Assembly (NCBI GenBank): GCA_029939545.1
Contig: JAOZSS010000001.1
Location: 4,747-39,239 of the forward strand
Source: Kiritimatiellia bacterium
Lineage (GTDB): Bacteria > Verrucomicrobiota > Kiritimatiellia > UBA8416 > JABMPJ01
Length of the DNA stretch: 34,493 nt
Direction of reading: 5' to 3'
The notes under the pieces: model-generated
The model's input: only the letters and a program-made list of their open reading frames with translations
Told to the model about the DNA's origin: nothing
Databases searched by the model: none
Translations under genes and position numbers: made by a program
In this document: piece after piece, positions 21,697 to 30,415 of the stretch
Layout: each line of letters opens with the position of its first letter
How positions within the stretch are numbered: position 1 is the stretch's first letter

Positions 21697-24600
21697 TCAC
21701 TGCACCGTGAGGCGATAGAACCGCTGCGAGACATGTTCAACACTGACTGTGTGTGTCATGGTCCCGACAACACCTGGTATATTCGATGCGCCCCCGACCG
21801 GTACCCACGTTTCTGCCACATCAACCAGTGAGGTGCGCTCCTGCAGGCTGTAGAGACGATTAGGAAACCCGGACCACTCGAACACCACACCCGTTCCTGA
21901 CGCCGAAAGGCCACCGCTTGATGCGCCAAGGAATACGAGGTCGGCCGCAGCCTGCACCGAGAGATCGACCACCACACGGTTGGTGGCGTGCTCCGGATCG
22001 TCCGTGGCGATTCGCACCATGCCCGGCAGGTTGCCGGTGGGAATACCGGCGCTGTCGAGCCGGACGGTCATCATGCTGCTTTCACCGGCGGCCATACTCC
22101 CACTGTCTGGTTGCATGCCGAGCCATCCAACAGTCGGGGAGGGGAAAACGACGGCCATATCGTCGATATACCACCCTTCTTCAGCAACCGCCCTGTCTGA
22201 CCCGAACCGGAAGCGCAGGTGGACGATCTGACCGGCATAGGCCGACAGGTCGAATGCCGCGTCCACCCAGCCATCGCCATCGCCGCCAAAGCAGGGCGTG
22301 TCATAAGGGAAGGGCGACTGGTCATTCGGGGTGATCCGATGCGGATACCCGCCTACCGGTGCGATCTGAACAAAGCTTGAACCGTCATTTGTGGAGAGTT
22401 CGACAATCCCGCCATCCCAGTAGTGGTCGTCGTTTCGACCCTCGTCGTATTCGATATCGGCCCAGTACTGGAACGATAGGACCGCCCCACTCACGGGCAA
22501 GACCAGCGGCAGTTCAAGCGACGCATTGACCTGATTGATGTATTTGTTCTGATTTGGGTCGCCACACCACCACGCGCAACTCCCGGAATAGGCGCGGTTC
22601 GTGGAAATATGCCATATATCATTGGCCCCGCCGTGAATCACGCCGTTCGGTCCCGTCTCCGCTCCATCCATCCATCCGGCCTCGGCGCTCCAGGTAAGTC
22701 CTGTGTTTCCGTTGTTGGAGAGCGTGACCACGACATTGGACATCGTATCCGGTTGCATCAACGTATCAATGTTCGAAGGTGCATAGGCGAATATCGGATA
22801 GACCACGCCAAACGAATGAACGGTTGTCTGATTCGTGTAACCGGCCGAATCCTCTGCCTCAAGCCAGTATTCGAACTGTTCACTCACAATCCCCGGTGCG
22901 GGAATGGTGGCTTGGTACAGGCTTCCCGTACCGGCCGTCATGGCCACTTGATTCCATCCTCCCGGAACCTTGCGCCAATGCAGCGTGGCACCTCCCACAC
23001 TGAAGTTATCCGTCACGATCGCCAGCACGGGCCATGGGGCTGGACGGCCTTGTGGGTCTGCCAACGGCCCGTGGCTGATAACAGGTGGGACGGGGTACGA
23101 ATTCGGGTCCTGTGGGTCGGTTCGGTCGGCCAATTCCAACTCGTTGCGGAACCCATCGCCATCGGGATCATCTGTCGGCGTTGGAGTCAACCCGCCGAAG
23201 AAATGCCGCTCCCACCAATCGGGCAACCCATCGCCATCGCTGTCCTCGGCGTCCGGCAGATAAATCGCGATCGCCTGCCGCGCGGTGCTCATCACGACGG
23301 TCGCGGCAGGATTCGCCGCCACGTTGATTCCGTCCGGCCAACGCTGTCCGTCAACCTGCCATTCCACGAATCGATACTCGGAGGTGCTGATCGCGACCGG
23401 GTCCGGTGCCAACACCGTTTCACCCGCCATATCCGCTTCCCACCAGGTCACGGTGTCCACCACGCCGGTCGGTGAAGACGATTGCGTCAAGCTGTATTGA
23501 GACTCCCACCACCAGCTGAAGGCCGTATTTTTCTCAAGAACAAACGCCACACTGTTCGTATCACCGCGTGAAGGCGCACTGCCCAGCGCGGCCCACCCGA
23601 CGCATTCGTAGCGATGCTCCGGGGTCTCCTCGGCCAATCGGTCCGCCTCTGCCTCCACCGTGATGCCGCGCGGCAACTCGTGAATGCCGTAGTTGGGATC
23701 CACCGCGCCAATTCCACTCGGCCTACTGGCGATCCAGAGCATGACCGATTCGACCACTTCAAAGTGGTGCGGCAGTGACGGGGCGGTGACAGGATGCGTC
23801 CTGCTCACACCGCCGACGGTCTGCGCTTCAACATAGTAGTAGACGTGCCCGCCCAGCGGCTGAGCAGGTAGGGTCGCGCGGTACAGATCATTCGTAATTC
23901 GCACCATCGGTGTCTCCGCATACGAATAGATCGGCCCACCCGTGTTCCAGCGCAGTTTAACAGAACCGGGAACCAGAAGGGCAAAGGGGTCTATCGTGGC
24001 TTCGATCACGTAGTCGGTCACGGCATTGGTCGTATTCACGAGCGGTTCATGATCGATGACCGGATCGATGGTGTACATGGCCGCCGCCACATCGAGCCGT
24101 CCTCCGCTCACCATTCTACCCAACAAATAGGCGTTGGTTGCTACACTGGTCATGATGTAGCTGCGTACCTGCTCCCAGGACGCGCCGGGATACGCTTCCC
24201 ATATCAGGGCGCAGGCTCCCGCCACGTGGGGCGAGGCCATTGAGGTGCCGTTCTTGGTGCCGTATCCGCCGGGCACTGTGCTTAATATGCTGGTACCGGG
24301 AGCAGCGAGATCCACAGACGTTTCCCCATAATGAGAAAAATAGGCTAACTGATCGGAACTGGTAGAAGCTGCCACGGAGATAATGTTGCTCGAGTCATAC
24401 GTGGCGGGGTAAAACGGCGTCACATCGTTGTTCAAGGAGTAGTTGCCGGCCGCGGCCACAAAAAGCATGCCGACATCGCCCGTGTCTTCGATGGCATGCT
24501 TCAACAGGGATGAGTATCCGCCGCCGCCCCAGCTATTGTTAGTCAGTCGAATGGGCACGCCGCGCTCCCGCATGGTACGGGCATACTCGAGGGCATCGAT

Positions 24601-25635
24601 CGCGTCACTCGTCGCGCCGCTGCCCGAGTCGGCGAACATCTTGAGGATCATCAGCCGGGTGTTCCAGGAGACCCCTACCACACCCACACCGTTGCTGCCG
24701 ACCGCTGCAATGGTGCCGACCACGTGCGTTCCGTGGCTGGAGGGCCCAAGGACGTCGGCATCGTCGTTGGCGAAGTCCCACCCATACACGTCATCGATGT
24801 ACCCGTTGGCATCATCATCAACCCCGTTCGTCGGGTTCTCCCAGGGATTAACCCAGAGGTTCGTCGTAAGATCCTCGTGACCGTAGTCAGCCCCCGAATC
24901 GATCACACCCACCACCACCGATCCCTGCCCCGTCTCGATATCCCATGCCTTGGGACAGCCTATCTTCTCCATGCCCCACAGTTCACCGTACCGCATATCG
25001 TCCGGAGTTGTGTCCACCATCTCCACCAGGTAGTCCGGCTCCGCGACCTCGGTCACCCACGGCGATGCCCGGTAGTCTTTGACCCGCTGTGGCACGGTCG
25101 CCAGGTCAAACGCCGCAAAGGCAACCAGGTAATGGCCCTCGCGTTTCAGCCGACGCCGGATCGTGGCACCAAACTCCCGGTTCAGCGCCTCCAACTCCGC
25201 TTCCGTGGCCTCGGGATGCAGCCGCACCAGGATATGGTCCGCCACCATCGCCACCCGCCACACCGTAACCGCTTCATCGCGCGCCTTATCGAAACGTCGC
25301 GTCTCCTCGACACGAACAAACGGGTATTTGCCCTCCGTTTCCAGAAGCCGGGTGCGCATGGAGACACCATCAGCATCGGGAGCGCTCTCCCGCTGGGATA
25401 TGACCCGCGCGCCGTCGTAGGGTGACGGAGGAAGCGGTGGCGACAGGGGCGGCCCGGATACAGCGGCCGGGTCTGGCGGCAGATCACCCGTTGCCGGCAA
25501 TTTAGAGGAGACTTCTGTGTCGCGTGAGCGTCCGGTCTTCTCTTGCTCGGAGTCGGGCACAGAAGTGACGAGTAGGAGCGCTGCCACAGCAGCCGCAATC
25601 CCAACCCTGATCCAAGCTGTCCGACGATCGATCAC
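21697..25635 (-). CDS. Large exported subtilisin-like serine protease (S8) with accessory domains
   Basis: 1312 residues from GTG 25635, with a TAGGGT site. A membrane segment at ~8-25 is followed by a Pro-rich linker (~50-72) and a prodomain (~95-205, HILVRLHPEATEAELEALNR). The S8 catalytic domain has Asp246 (VIDSGAD), His301 (SSHGTHVVGTIA), oxyanion Asn398 (AAAGN) and Ser465 (NGTSMASPHVAG). Downstream come beta-sandwich modules, an InlB-repeat-like stretch (~635-760), a calcium-binding thrombospondin type 3-like Asp repeat (DAEDSDGDGLPDWWERHF... DDPDGDGF), a jelly-roll/MAM-like region and a verrucomicrobial-type C-terminal domain (GFPNRLYSLQERTSL... RFYRLTVQ). Probably secreted or surface-bound protein degrader. 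It is first in a same-strand run with the omptin and MscS genes. Confidence 0.93.
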   Translation of the reverse strand: MIDRRTAWIRVGIAAAVAALLLVTSVPDSEQEKTGRSRDTEVSSKLPATGDLPPDPAAVSGPPLSPPLPPSPYDGARVISQRESAPDADGVSMRTRLLETEGKYPFVRVEETRRFDKARDEAVTVWRVAMVADHILVRLHPEATEAELEALNREFGATIRRRLKREGHYLVAFAAFDLATVPQRVKDYRASPWVTEVAEPDYLVEMVDTTPDDMRYGELWGMEKIGCPKAWDIETGQGSVVVGVIDSGADYGHEDLTTNLWVNPWENPTNGVDDDANGYIDDVYGWDFANDDADVLGPSSHGTHVVGTIAAVGSNGVGVVGVSWNTRLMILKMFADSGSGATSDAIDALEYARTMRERGVPIRLTNNSWGGGGYSSLLKHAIEDTGDVGMLFVAAAGNYSLNNDVTPFYPATYDSSNIISVAASTSSDQLAYFSHYGETSVDLAAPGTSILSTVPGGYGTKNGTSMASPHVAGACALIWEAYPGASWEQVRSYIMTSVATNAYLLGRMVSGGRLDVAAAMYTIDPVIDHEPLVNTTNAVTDYVIEATIDPFALLVPGSVKLRWNTGGPIYSYAETPMVRITNDLYRATLPAQPLGGHVYYYVEAQTVGGVSRTHPVTAPSLPHHFEVVESVMLWIASRPSGIGAVDPNYGIHELPRGITVEAEADRLAEETPEHRYECVGWAALGSAPSRGDTNSVAFVLEKNTAFSWWWESQYSLTQSSSPTGVVDTVTWWEADMAGETVLAPDPVAISTSEYRFVEWQVDGQRWPDGINVAANPAATVVMSTARQAIAIYLPDAEDSDGDGLPDWWERHFFGGLTPTPTDDPDGDGFRNELELADRTDPQDPNSYPVPPVISHGPLADPQGRPAPWPVLAIVTDNFSVGGATLHWRKVPGGWNQVAMTAGTGSLYQATIPAPGIVSEQFEYWLEAEDSAGYTNQTTVHSFGVVYPIFAYAPSNIDTLMQPDTMSNVVVTLSNNGNTGLTWSAEAGWMDGAETGPNGVIHGGANDIWHISTNRAYSGSCAWWCGDPNQNKYINQVNASLELPLVLPVSGAVLSFQYWADIEYDEGRNDDHYWDGGIVELSTNDGSSFVQIAPVGGYPHRITPNDQSPFPYDTPCFGGDGDGWVDAAFDLSAYAGQIVHLRFRFGSDRAVAEEGWYIDDMAVVFPSPTVGWLGMQPDSGSMAAGESSMMTVRLDSAGIPTGNLPGMVRIATDDPEHATNRVVVDLSVQAAADLVFLGASSGGLSASGTGVVFEWSGFPNRLYSLQERTSLVDVAETWVPVGGASNIPGVVGTMTHTVSVEHVSQRFYRLTVQ

Positions 25636-25747
25636 ACCCTATTGTCTCAGAAAAGCAGAACGGGCAACAGGTGAGAATTGTAAGGATTTTGTACTATAGC
25701 GAGACTCAAACAGCATGATCGGCGCCGCGGCCAAACGCCCTCGATTG

Positions 25748-25822
25748 TGTCATCCCGAGCTTGCCAAGGGATCTCATAAACACCCAAGGCACAGGGGATT
25801 TCTCGCTTTACTCAAAATGACA
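25748..25822. repeat. 75-bp imperfect inverted-repeat element (MITE-like)
   Basis: It opens TGTCATCCCGAGC... and closes ...CTCAAAATGACA, with imperfectly matching inverted ends (TGTCAT..GAG..AG..ATC on both strands). It resembles the widespread TGTCATCCCGAGC-type intergenic repeat that I know from several bacterial genomes. It lies in the 211-base gap between the subtilase start and the apt stop; nothing else coding is seen there. Confidence 0.55.
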
Positions 25823-25846
25823 ATCTCGGCGTGCACGTATCTGTCG

Positions 25847-26368
25847 TCAGTACACCACCGGGGCAAAAACGGTGTAATCCACCAGCTTCTCGCGACCGTT
25901 GAGGAAAGCGAGTTCGACGACGAAGAGGATGGCCGCCACGGTAGCGCCACATTGCTCAACCAGCTTGGCCGAGGCTTGGGCGGTACCGCCGGTTGCCAGC
26001 AGATCGTCGACGATCACGACTTTTTCACCCGCTTCAAACGCATCCTGGTGCACAGCCAGTGTGGCGCTCCCGTATTCCAGGTCGTAAGTCTGCTCGAATG
26101 TCTTGTAGGGCAGCTTGCCCTGCTTGCGGATCGGTACGATGCCGATGTCCAGCCGCTCAGCCAGGGCTCCGGCAAAAAGAAACCCACGCGCATCGATCGC
26201 CGCCAGCTTGGTCGCACCAGCTGCGGTCACCTGCTCCGCCAAGATATCATTCGTGGCCTTGAACAGGGCCGGGTCTTTCAGAATCGGCGTGATGTCCTTG
26301 AAGATGATCCCCGGCTTGGGGAAGTCTGGTATGTCGCGGATGGCCTCTCTAATCTGTTCAGCGCTCAT
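25847..26368 (-). CDS. apt: Adenine phosphoribosyltransferase
   Basis: Converts adenine and PRPP to AMP in purine salvage. 173 residues from ATG 26368, where AGAGAGGA lies upstream; a longer upstream open frame is a shadow of the divergent reductase gene. Visible: the family start IREAIRDIPDFPKPGIIFKD, DARGFLFAGALAERL, the PRPP-binding VVIVDDLLATGGTA, and VVELAFLNGREKL. This is full length for Apt. It diverges from the RmlD-like gene with a 55-base intergenic region that must hold both promoters. Confidence 0.96.
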   Translation of the reverse strand: MSAEQIREAIRDIPDFPKPGIIFKDITPILKDPALFKATNDILAEQVTAAGATKLAAIDARGFLFAGALAERLDIGIVPIRKQGKLPYKTFEQTYDLEYGSATLAVHQDAFEAGEKVVIVDDLLATGGTAQASAKLVEQCGATVAAILFVVELAFLNGREKLVDYTVFAPVVY

Positions 26369-26423
26369 GGGTATCCTCTCTGTCTGGGTTGATGATGTAT
26401 AGAACATAGAGTAAGGTGTCCTC

Positions 26424-27317
26424 ATGAGCAAGGGTCGCATTCTTGTTACCGGGGCGAGTGGGTTTCTGGGCTGGAACCTGTTGCGGGCTCCGTGGGAAGA
26501 CTGGGAATGGATCGGCTGCTCCAACCGGTATGATCCGGAGCTTCCCGGGCTACGCCTGATACAGACGGACCTGACCGTTCCCGGTGCTGTCGTTGAGCTG
26601 CTGGATGCCGCCAAGCCCGACCTCGTGCTCCACACGGCCGCCCTGACCGACCTTAACGCGTGCGAAGCCGATCCCGCCGGCACGCAACAGATCAACACCG
26701 ACGTGCCCGCCACGCTGGCTCGCCGGTGTGCGGAACGGGGCCTTCGTTTCGTGTTTACCTCATCCGACATGGTGTTCGACGGCATCCGGCCACCCTATGA
26801 TGAAGATAGCCCGCCATGCCCTATCAACGCCTATGGTCGCCAGAAAGCCGAAGCCGAGGCGCAAGTCCTGGCCGCTCATCCCGGTGCTGCCATCTGCCGC
26901 ATGCCGCTGATGTTTGGCGCCGCCGGGCCCCACGCCCACAACTTCCTTCCGGAATGGATCGCTAAACTGGCCGCAGGCGAACCGGTTGCCCTCTTCACCG
27001 ACGAGTTTCGCGCACCGGTGTCCGCCACTGTGGCGCGAGAGGGACTCCGCATCGCCATAGAGTGTCATGTGAGCGGCGTGCTTCACCTCGGTGGCAAGGA
27101 GCGCTTGGCGCGTTACGCCTTCGGAGCGTTACTGTGCCAGGTATGGGGCTTTGATCCCGGTCTCCTGCAGCCGGTAACCCGGTCCGCGCTGAACTTCACA
27201 GCCGCGCGTCCTGCGGACACGTTCCTGGACTGCCGTCGTGCCTGGGCTCTCGGATACGATGCCCCACCCCTCGAGGAACAGCTCAGGACTTTGAAGGCGG
27301 AAGGGCGTATTTCTTGA
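26424..27317 (+). CDS. RmlD-like NAD(P)-dependent sugar reductase
   Basis: 297 residues. The Rossmann motif is at the N-terminus (ILVTGASGFLGWNLL, GxxGxxG). Then come HTAALTDLNACEADP, TSSDMVFDG (Ser/Thr of the catalytic triad) and YGRQKAEAE (YxxxK). This is the extended SDR pattern of dTDP-4-dehydrorhamnose reductase and its relatives. No other rhamnose genes are near, so the substrate is not assigned; another dTDP- or nucleotide-sugar or a standalone salvage role is possible. Its last 35 bases overlap the 3' end of the receiver gene on the other strand. Confidence 0.85.
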   Translation: MSKGRILVTGASGFLGWNLLRAPWEDWEWIGCSNRYDPELPGLRLIQTDLTVPGAVVELLDAAKPDLVLHTAALTDLNACEADPAGTQQINTDVPATLARRCAERGLRFVFTSSDMVFDGIRPPYDEDSPPCPINAYGRQKAEAEAQVLAAHPGAAICRMPLMFGAAGPHAHNFLPEWIAKLAAGEPVALFTDEFRAPVSATVAREGLRIAIECHVSGVLHLGGKERLARYAFGALLCQVWGFDPGLLQPVTRSALNFTAARPADTFLDCRRAWALGYDAPPLEEQLRTLKAEGRIS

Positions 27318-27648
27318 TGGCCTCGAGCGCCTCATCGAGTTGAAACGGCTTGTGGAGCAGTGTGGCCACGTTGCTGAACTGTTTCATTTCAGCTTCGTCG
27401 TAATCCTCGAATCCCGCCATCACGATCGTCGGAATATGAATATCCTCTGCCTGCATCAGCAGCAACAGCTCCACGCCGTTGATGCGGGGCATGTTGATGT
27501 CGAGGAGCATGCACTTGCAGTCGGAAGACTTGAGAAAATCAAAAGCCTCGGCGCCATCACCCGCCGTCTCCACCCGATAGCCGTGGTGGACCAGCGAACG
27601 ACTCAACACCTTGCGCAGATCAGGCTCATCATCAACAATCAGAATCAT
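27283..27648 (-). CDS. Stand-alone response-regulator receiver domain protein
   Basis: 121 residues from ATG 27648, with GATGGAG close upstream; the frame is open further upstream but the receiver domain begins MILIVDDEPDL. The acidic pocket (IVDDEPD), phosphoacceptor Asp50 (CMLLDINMP) and the conserved Lys (LLHKPFQ) are all present. The usual Thr/Ser switch before the Ala appears to be Ala (TIVMAGFED), which is atypical. There is no output domain, as in CheY- or Spo0F-like single-domain regulators. No cognate kinase is in the window. It converges on and overlaps the RmlD-like gene. Confidence 0.9.
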   Translation of the reverse strand: MILIVDDEPDLRKVLSRSLVHHGYRVETAGDGAEAFDFLKSSDCKCMLLDINMPRINGVELLLLMQAEDIHIPTIVMAGFEDYDEAEMKQFSNVATLLHKPFQLDEALEAIKKYALPPSKS

Positions 27649-27714
27649 GACTCCATCCTCCAATGCATCCAGTCTAGGTCCGCCACCGTATCCCCGCAAG
27701 GCCATATTGTCGTG

Positions 27715-27742
27715 TTGACATCGCGCGCGCACATGCTATCTT
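27715..27742 (+). promoter_or_regulatory. Sigma70-type promoter for tRNA-Asn
   Basis: TTGACA (27715-27720) and TATCTT (27737-27742) are 16 bases apart and 19 bases upstream of the mature tRNA 5' end, leaving a short leader. The -35 hexamer is a perfect consensus. Confidence 0.7.
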
Positions 27743-27761
27743 ATGCGCCCGTTTCAAGTGT

Positions 27762-27836
27762 TCCGGCGTAGCTCAATGGTAGAGTAGGTGACTGTTAATC
27801 ACTTGGTTGCTGGTTCGAGCCCAGCCGCCGGAGCCA
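27762..27836 (+). tRNA. tRNA-Asn (anticodon GTT), CCA encoded
   Basis: The acceptor stem TCCGGCG pairs perfectly with CGCCGGA (27826-27832). The D-arm GCTC/GAGT, anticodon stem GGTGA/TCACT with loop CTGTTAA (anticodon 27794-27796), and T-arm GCTGG TTCGAGC CCAGC all fold. The discriminator is G (27833) and the 3' CCA is genomically encoded. A T-rich run (TTTTTTCCTTTTTT) follows and may act as its terminator. Confidence 0.97.
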
Positions 27837-27920
27837 ATTTTTTCCTTTTTTCTCACCGCCTTCCTCCACCACACACCCACGTTAGAGCTCTTTTCTGGTT
27901 TGCATGGCTGCGGGGCGGCG

Positions 27921-27950
27921 TTAACATCGGGGCGATGCTTCTGATATTGT
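27921..27950 (+). promoter_or_regulatory. Candidate promoter of lon
   Basis: TTAACA (27921-27926) and TATTGT (27945-27950) are 18 bases apart, about 20 bases before the lon ATG. There is no CIRCE or heat-shock inverted repeat in the gap. Confidence 0.35.
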
Positions 27951-27972
27951 AGGCGGTCCAGGGAGATGTGCT

Positions 27973-30414
27973 ATGGCGAGGACGAAACGCGAAGCGATGG
28001 ACGACGAGGCGATCGATGTGGAGTTGATTCCTGACGAGGAGGAAGCGTCGGACGAGACCGACTTGGTCCTTGCGCGCGAGATCTTTCCGGGACAGTTGCC
28101 GATTATTCCGCTCAACCATCGGCCACTTTTTCCCAAGATGCAGGTCCCGATGATCGTCGATAACGATCCACTCAAGGACATGCTCGTTGAGACAGCGAAA
28201 GCCGACAGCAAGTTCGTCGGCCTGGTCCTGCGCAAGCCCACCGGGAACGGCGACGAAGAAGGGCCGCCCAAAGGGTCCGATCTCTACCGTGTCGGCGTGA
28301 TCGCCGAAATCCTGGATCTGCAGCAACCCCATCCCAAAGGTCCGATCCAGGTGCTCCTCGGTGCCCTCGAACGCTTTCGAATCACCGATATTGTGCAGGA
28401 GACGCCCCACATCGTGGTAACGGTCGACTACCTCTTCGAAACCGAGATGGCGCGTAATGATGAGCTGAAAGCCTTTTCCCTGGCGGTCGTGAAAAGCCTG
28501 AAGGAGCTGATTCAGCTCAACCCGCTCCATCGCGAGGAGATGGCGCTGCTGATGGCGCAATCGCCGGTGAACGAACCGGGGCGCCTGGCCGATTTTGCGG
28601 CCGCCATGACCAGCTCGGAGCCACAGGAGCTACAGGAAGTGCTGGCCGCAGTCCGTATCCGAACCCGGCTGGGTAAGGTCCTGCTGCTCCTGCAGAAAGA
28701 GACCGATATCTCCAAGCTGCAGGTAAAGATCAGTAAGCAGATCGAGGAGAAACTGACCACGCAGCAGCGCCAGTTCTTCCTCCGCGAGCAGCTTAAGGCC
28801 ATTAAGAAGGAACTCGGCCTCGAAAAAGAAGGCAAAGAGGCCGAGGTCGAACGGTTTGAGAAGCGCATCAAGAAGCTTACACTCAGCGACGAGGCCCAGG
28901 AGCGAATTGACGAAGAACTGAACAAGCTCAGGCTGATCGAGCCCGCTTCACCGGAGTTTAATGTATCGCGGAACTACCTGGACTGGCTGACGATTCTGCC
29001 ATGGGGCGTTTTTACGAAGGACAACTACGATATCGCTAAGGCGAGCCGAATCCTGAGCCGCGACCATTACGGGCTCGAGGATGTGAAAGACCGTATCCTG
29101 GAATTCCTGTCCGTGGGGATCTTGAAAGGCAACATCTCCGGATCGATTCTCTGCTTTGTCGGACCGCCGGGCGTTGGCAAGACCTCGATCGGAAAATCCA
29201 TCGCCCGCAGTATCGGCCGCAACTTCTACCGCTTCTCGGTCGGCGGAATCCAGGACGAGGCCGAGATCAAGGGGCATCGGCGCACCTATATCGGCGCACT
29301 GCCCGGCAAGTTTATCCAGGCCATCAAGACCTGCAAGAGCGCTAACCCCGTTATCATGCTCGATGAGATAGATAAAATCGGCCAGAGTTATCGGGGCGAT
29401 CCTGCATCCGCACTTTTGGAAGTACTTGACCCTGAACAGAATAAAGAGTTTTTGGATCACTACATGGATGTTCGCTTCGATCTATCCAATGTCTTCTTCA
29501 TCTGTACCGCCAACCAGCTCGACACCATTCCGCGACCGTTGATCGACCGCATGGAGATTATCAAGCTCTCCGGCTATATACTGGAAGAGAAGCTGCAGAT
29601 CGCGCGGCGCTACCTGCTGCCCAAGCAGCTCAAGGCGCATGGCGTGAACCGCTCGCAACTTGCCATCACGATGCGCGGACTTCGCCGCATCATCGACGGG
29701 TATGCCCGTGAACCCGGCGTACGTGGTGTGGAAAACCATATCAAGCGCATCATCCGCAAGTCTGTTAAACGTATCGTTGAGGGTCATACCGAGAAGATCA
29801 AGATCGACGCTGCCGACGTTGACCCGCTACTGGGCAAGCCGGTGTTTACGGATGATGACTTCTTCAAGAACCCGACGGTAGGTGTTGTGACCGGCCTGGC
29901 GTGGACCAGCATGGGCGGCGACACGCTGGCTATCGAGTCGACGCGCGTTGATACTGGCAAACCCGGCTTCAAGCAGACTGGTCAGCTTGGCGATGTCATG
30001 GTGGAGTCCTCTGAGATTGCCTATACCTATGTTCGAGGCTTCCTCTGTGACAACGAGAAAGCCTCGGCCGTCTTACAGCATCAGTTCATCCACCTGCACG
30101 TTCCCGCCGGTGCCACCCCCAAGGATGGTCCTTCGGCCGGTGTCACAATGGCTTCGGCGCTGTACTCCCTGGTAATGGGCAAACGGATCAAGAAGGGCTT
30201 CGCGATGACCGGCGAGCTGACCTTGACCGGCCGCGTCATGCCCATCGGCGGGATTAAGGAGAAGACGATCGCCGCCAAGCGTGCCGGCATCCGCAACCTG
30301 GTCTTCCCGGAAGCCAATCGCAAGGATTTCGAGGAGCTTCCCGCCCATATTAGAAAGGGGCTCAAGACTAACTACGTTTCGACGTTCCCGGAGGTCGTGG
30401 AGATTTGCTTCTGA
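27973..30414 (+). CDS. lon: ATP-dependent Lon protease
   Basis: Cytosolic AAA+ serine protease that degrades misfolded and regulatory proteins. 813 residues, full length. The acidic N-terminal extension (~1-38, MARTKREAMDDEAIDVELIP...) is longer than E. coli's. It is followed by the LonN substrate domain (~42-240), the AAA+ module with Walker A GPPGVGKT (397-404) and Walker B VIMLDEIDK (~460-468), and the protease domain with the catalytic dyad Ser721 (PKDGPSAGVTM) and Lys764 (GGIKEK), 43 residues apart as in E. coli (Ser679/Lys722). ATG 27973 follows GGGAGA. A 1-base gap to pdxB indicates a two-gene operon. Confidence 0.97.
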   Translation: MARTKREAMDDEAIDVELIPDEEEASDETDLVLAREIFPGQLPIIPLNHRPLFPKMQVPMIVDNDPLKDMLVETAKADSKFVGLVLRKPTGNGDEEGPPKGSDLYRVGVIAEILDLQQPHPKGPIQVLLGALERFRITDIVQETPHIVVTVDYLFETEMARNDELKAFSLAVVKSLKELIQLNPLHREEMALLMAQSPVNEPGRLADFAAAMTSSEPQELQEVLAAVRIRTRLGKVLLLLQKETDISKLQVKISKQIEEKLTTQQRQFFLREQLKAIKKELGLEKEGKEAEVERFEKRIKKLTLSDEAQERIDEELNKLRLIEPASPEFNVSRNYLDWLTILPWGVFTKDNYDIAKASRILSRDHYGLEDVKDRILEFLSVGILKGNISGSILCFVGPPGVGKTSIGKSIARSIGRNFYRFSVGGIQDEAEIKGHRRTYIGALPGKFIQAIKTCKSANPVIMLDEIDKIGQSYRGDPASALLEVLDPEQNKEFLDHYMDVRFDLSNVFFICTANQLDTIPRPLIDRMEIIKLSGYILEEKLQIARRYLLPKQLKAHGVNRSQLAITMRGLRRIIDGYAREPGVRGVENHIKRIIRKSVKRIVEGHTEKIKIDAADVDPLLGKPVFTDDDFFKNPTVGVVTGLAWTSMGGDTLAIESTRVDTGKPGFKQTGQLGDVMVESSEIAYTYVRGFLCDNEKASAVLQHQFIHLHVPAGATPKDGPSAGVTMASALYSLVMGKRIKKGFAMTGELTLTGRVMPIGGIKEKTIAAKRAGIRNLVFPEANRKDFEELPAHIRKGLKTNYVSTFPEVVEICF

Positions 30415-30415
30415 A

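Noticed and set aside
22609..23475. Plus-strand open frame of 288 residues within the subtilase gene
   Set aside because: Antisense to well-defined subtilase modules; composition rich in His/Arg/Gly typical of a shadow frame.
26369..26785. Upstream extension of apt (139 extra residues)
   Set aside because: The extension is antisense to the RmlD-like gene, and the family start with a ribosome site is at 26368.
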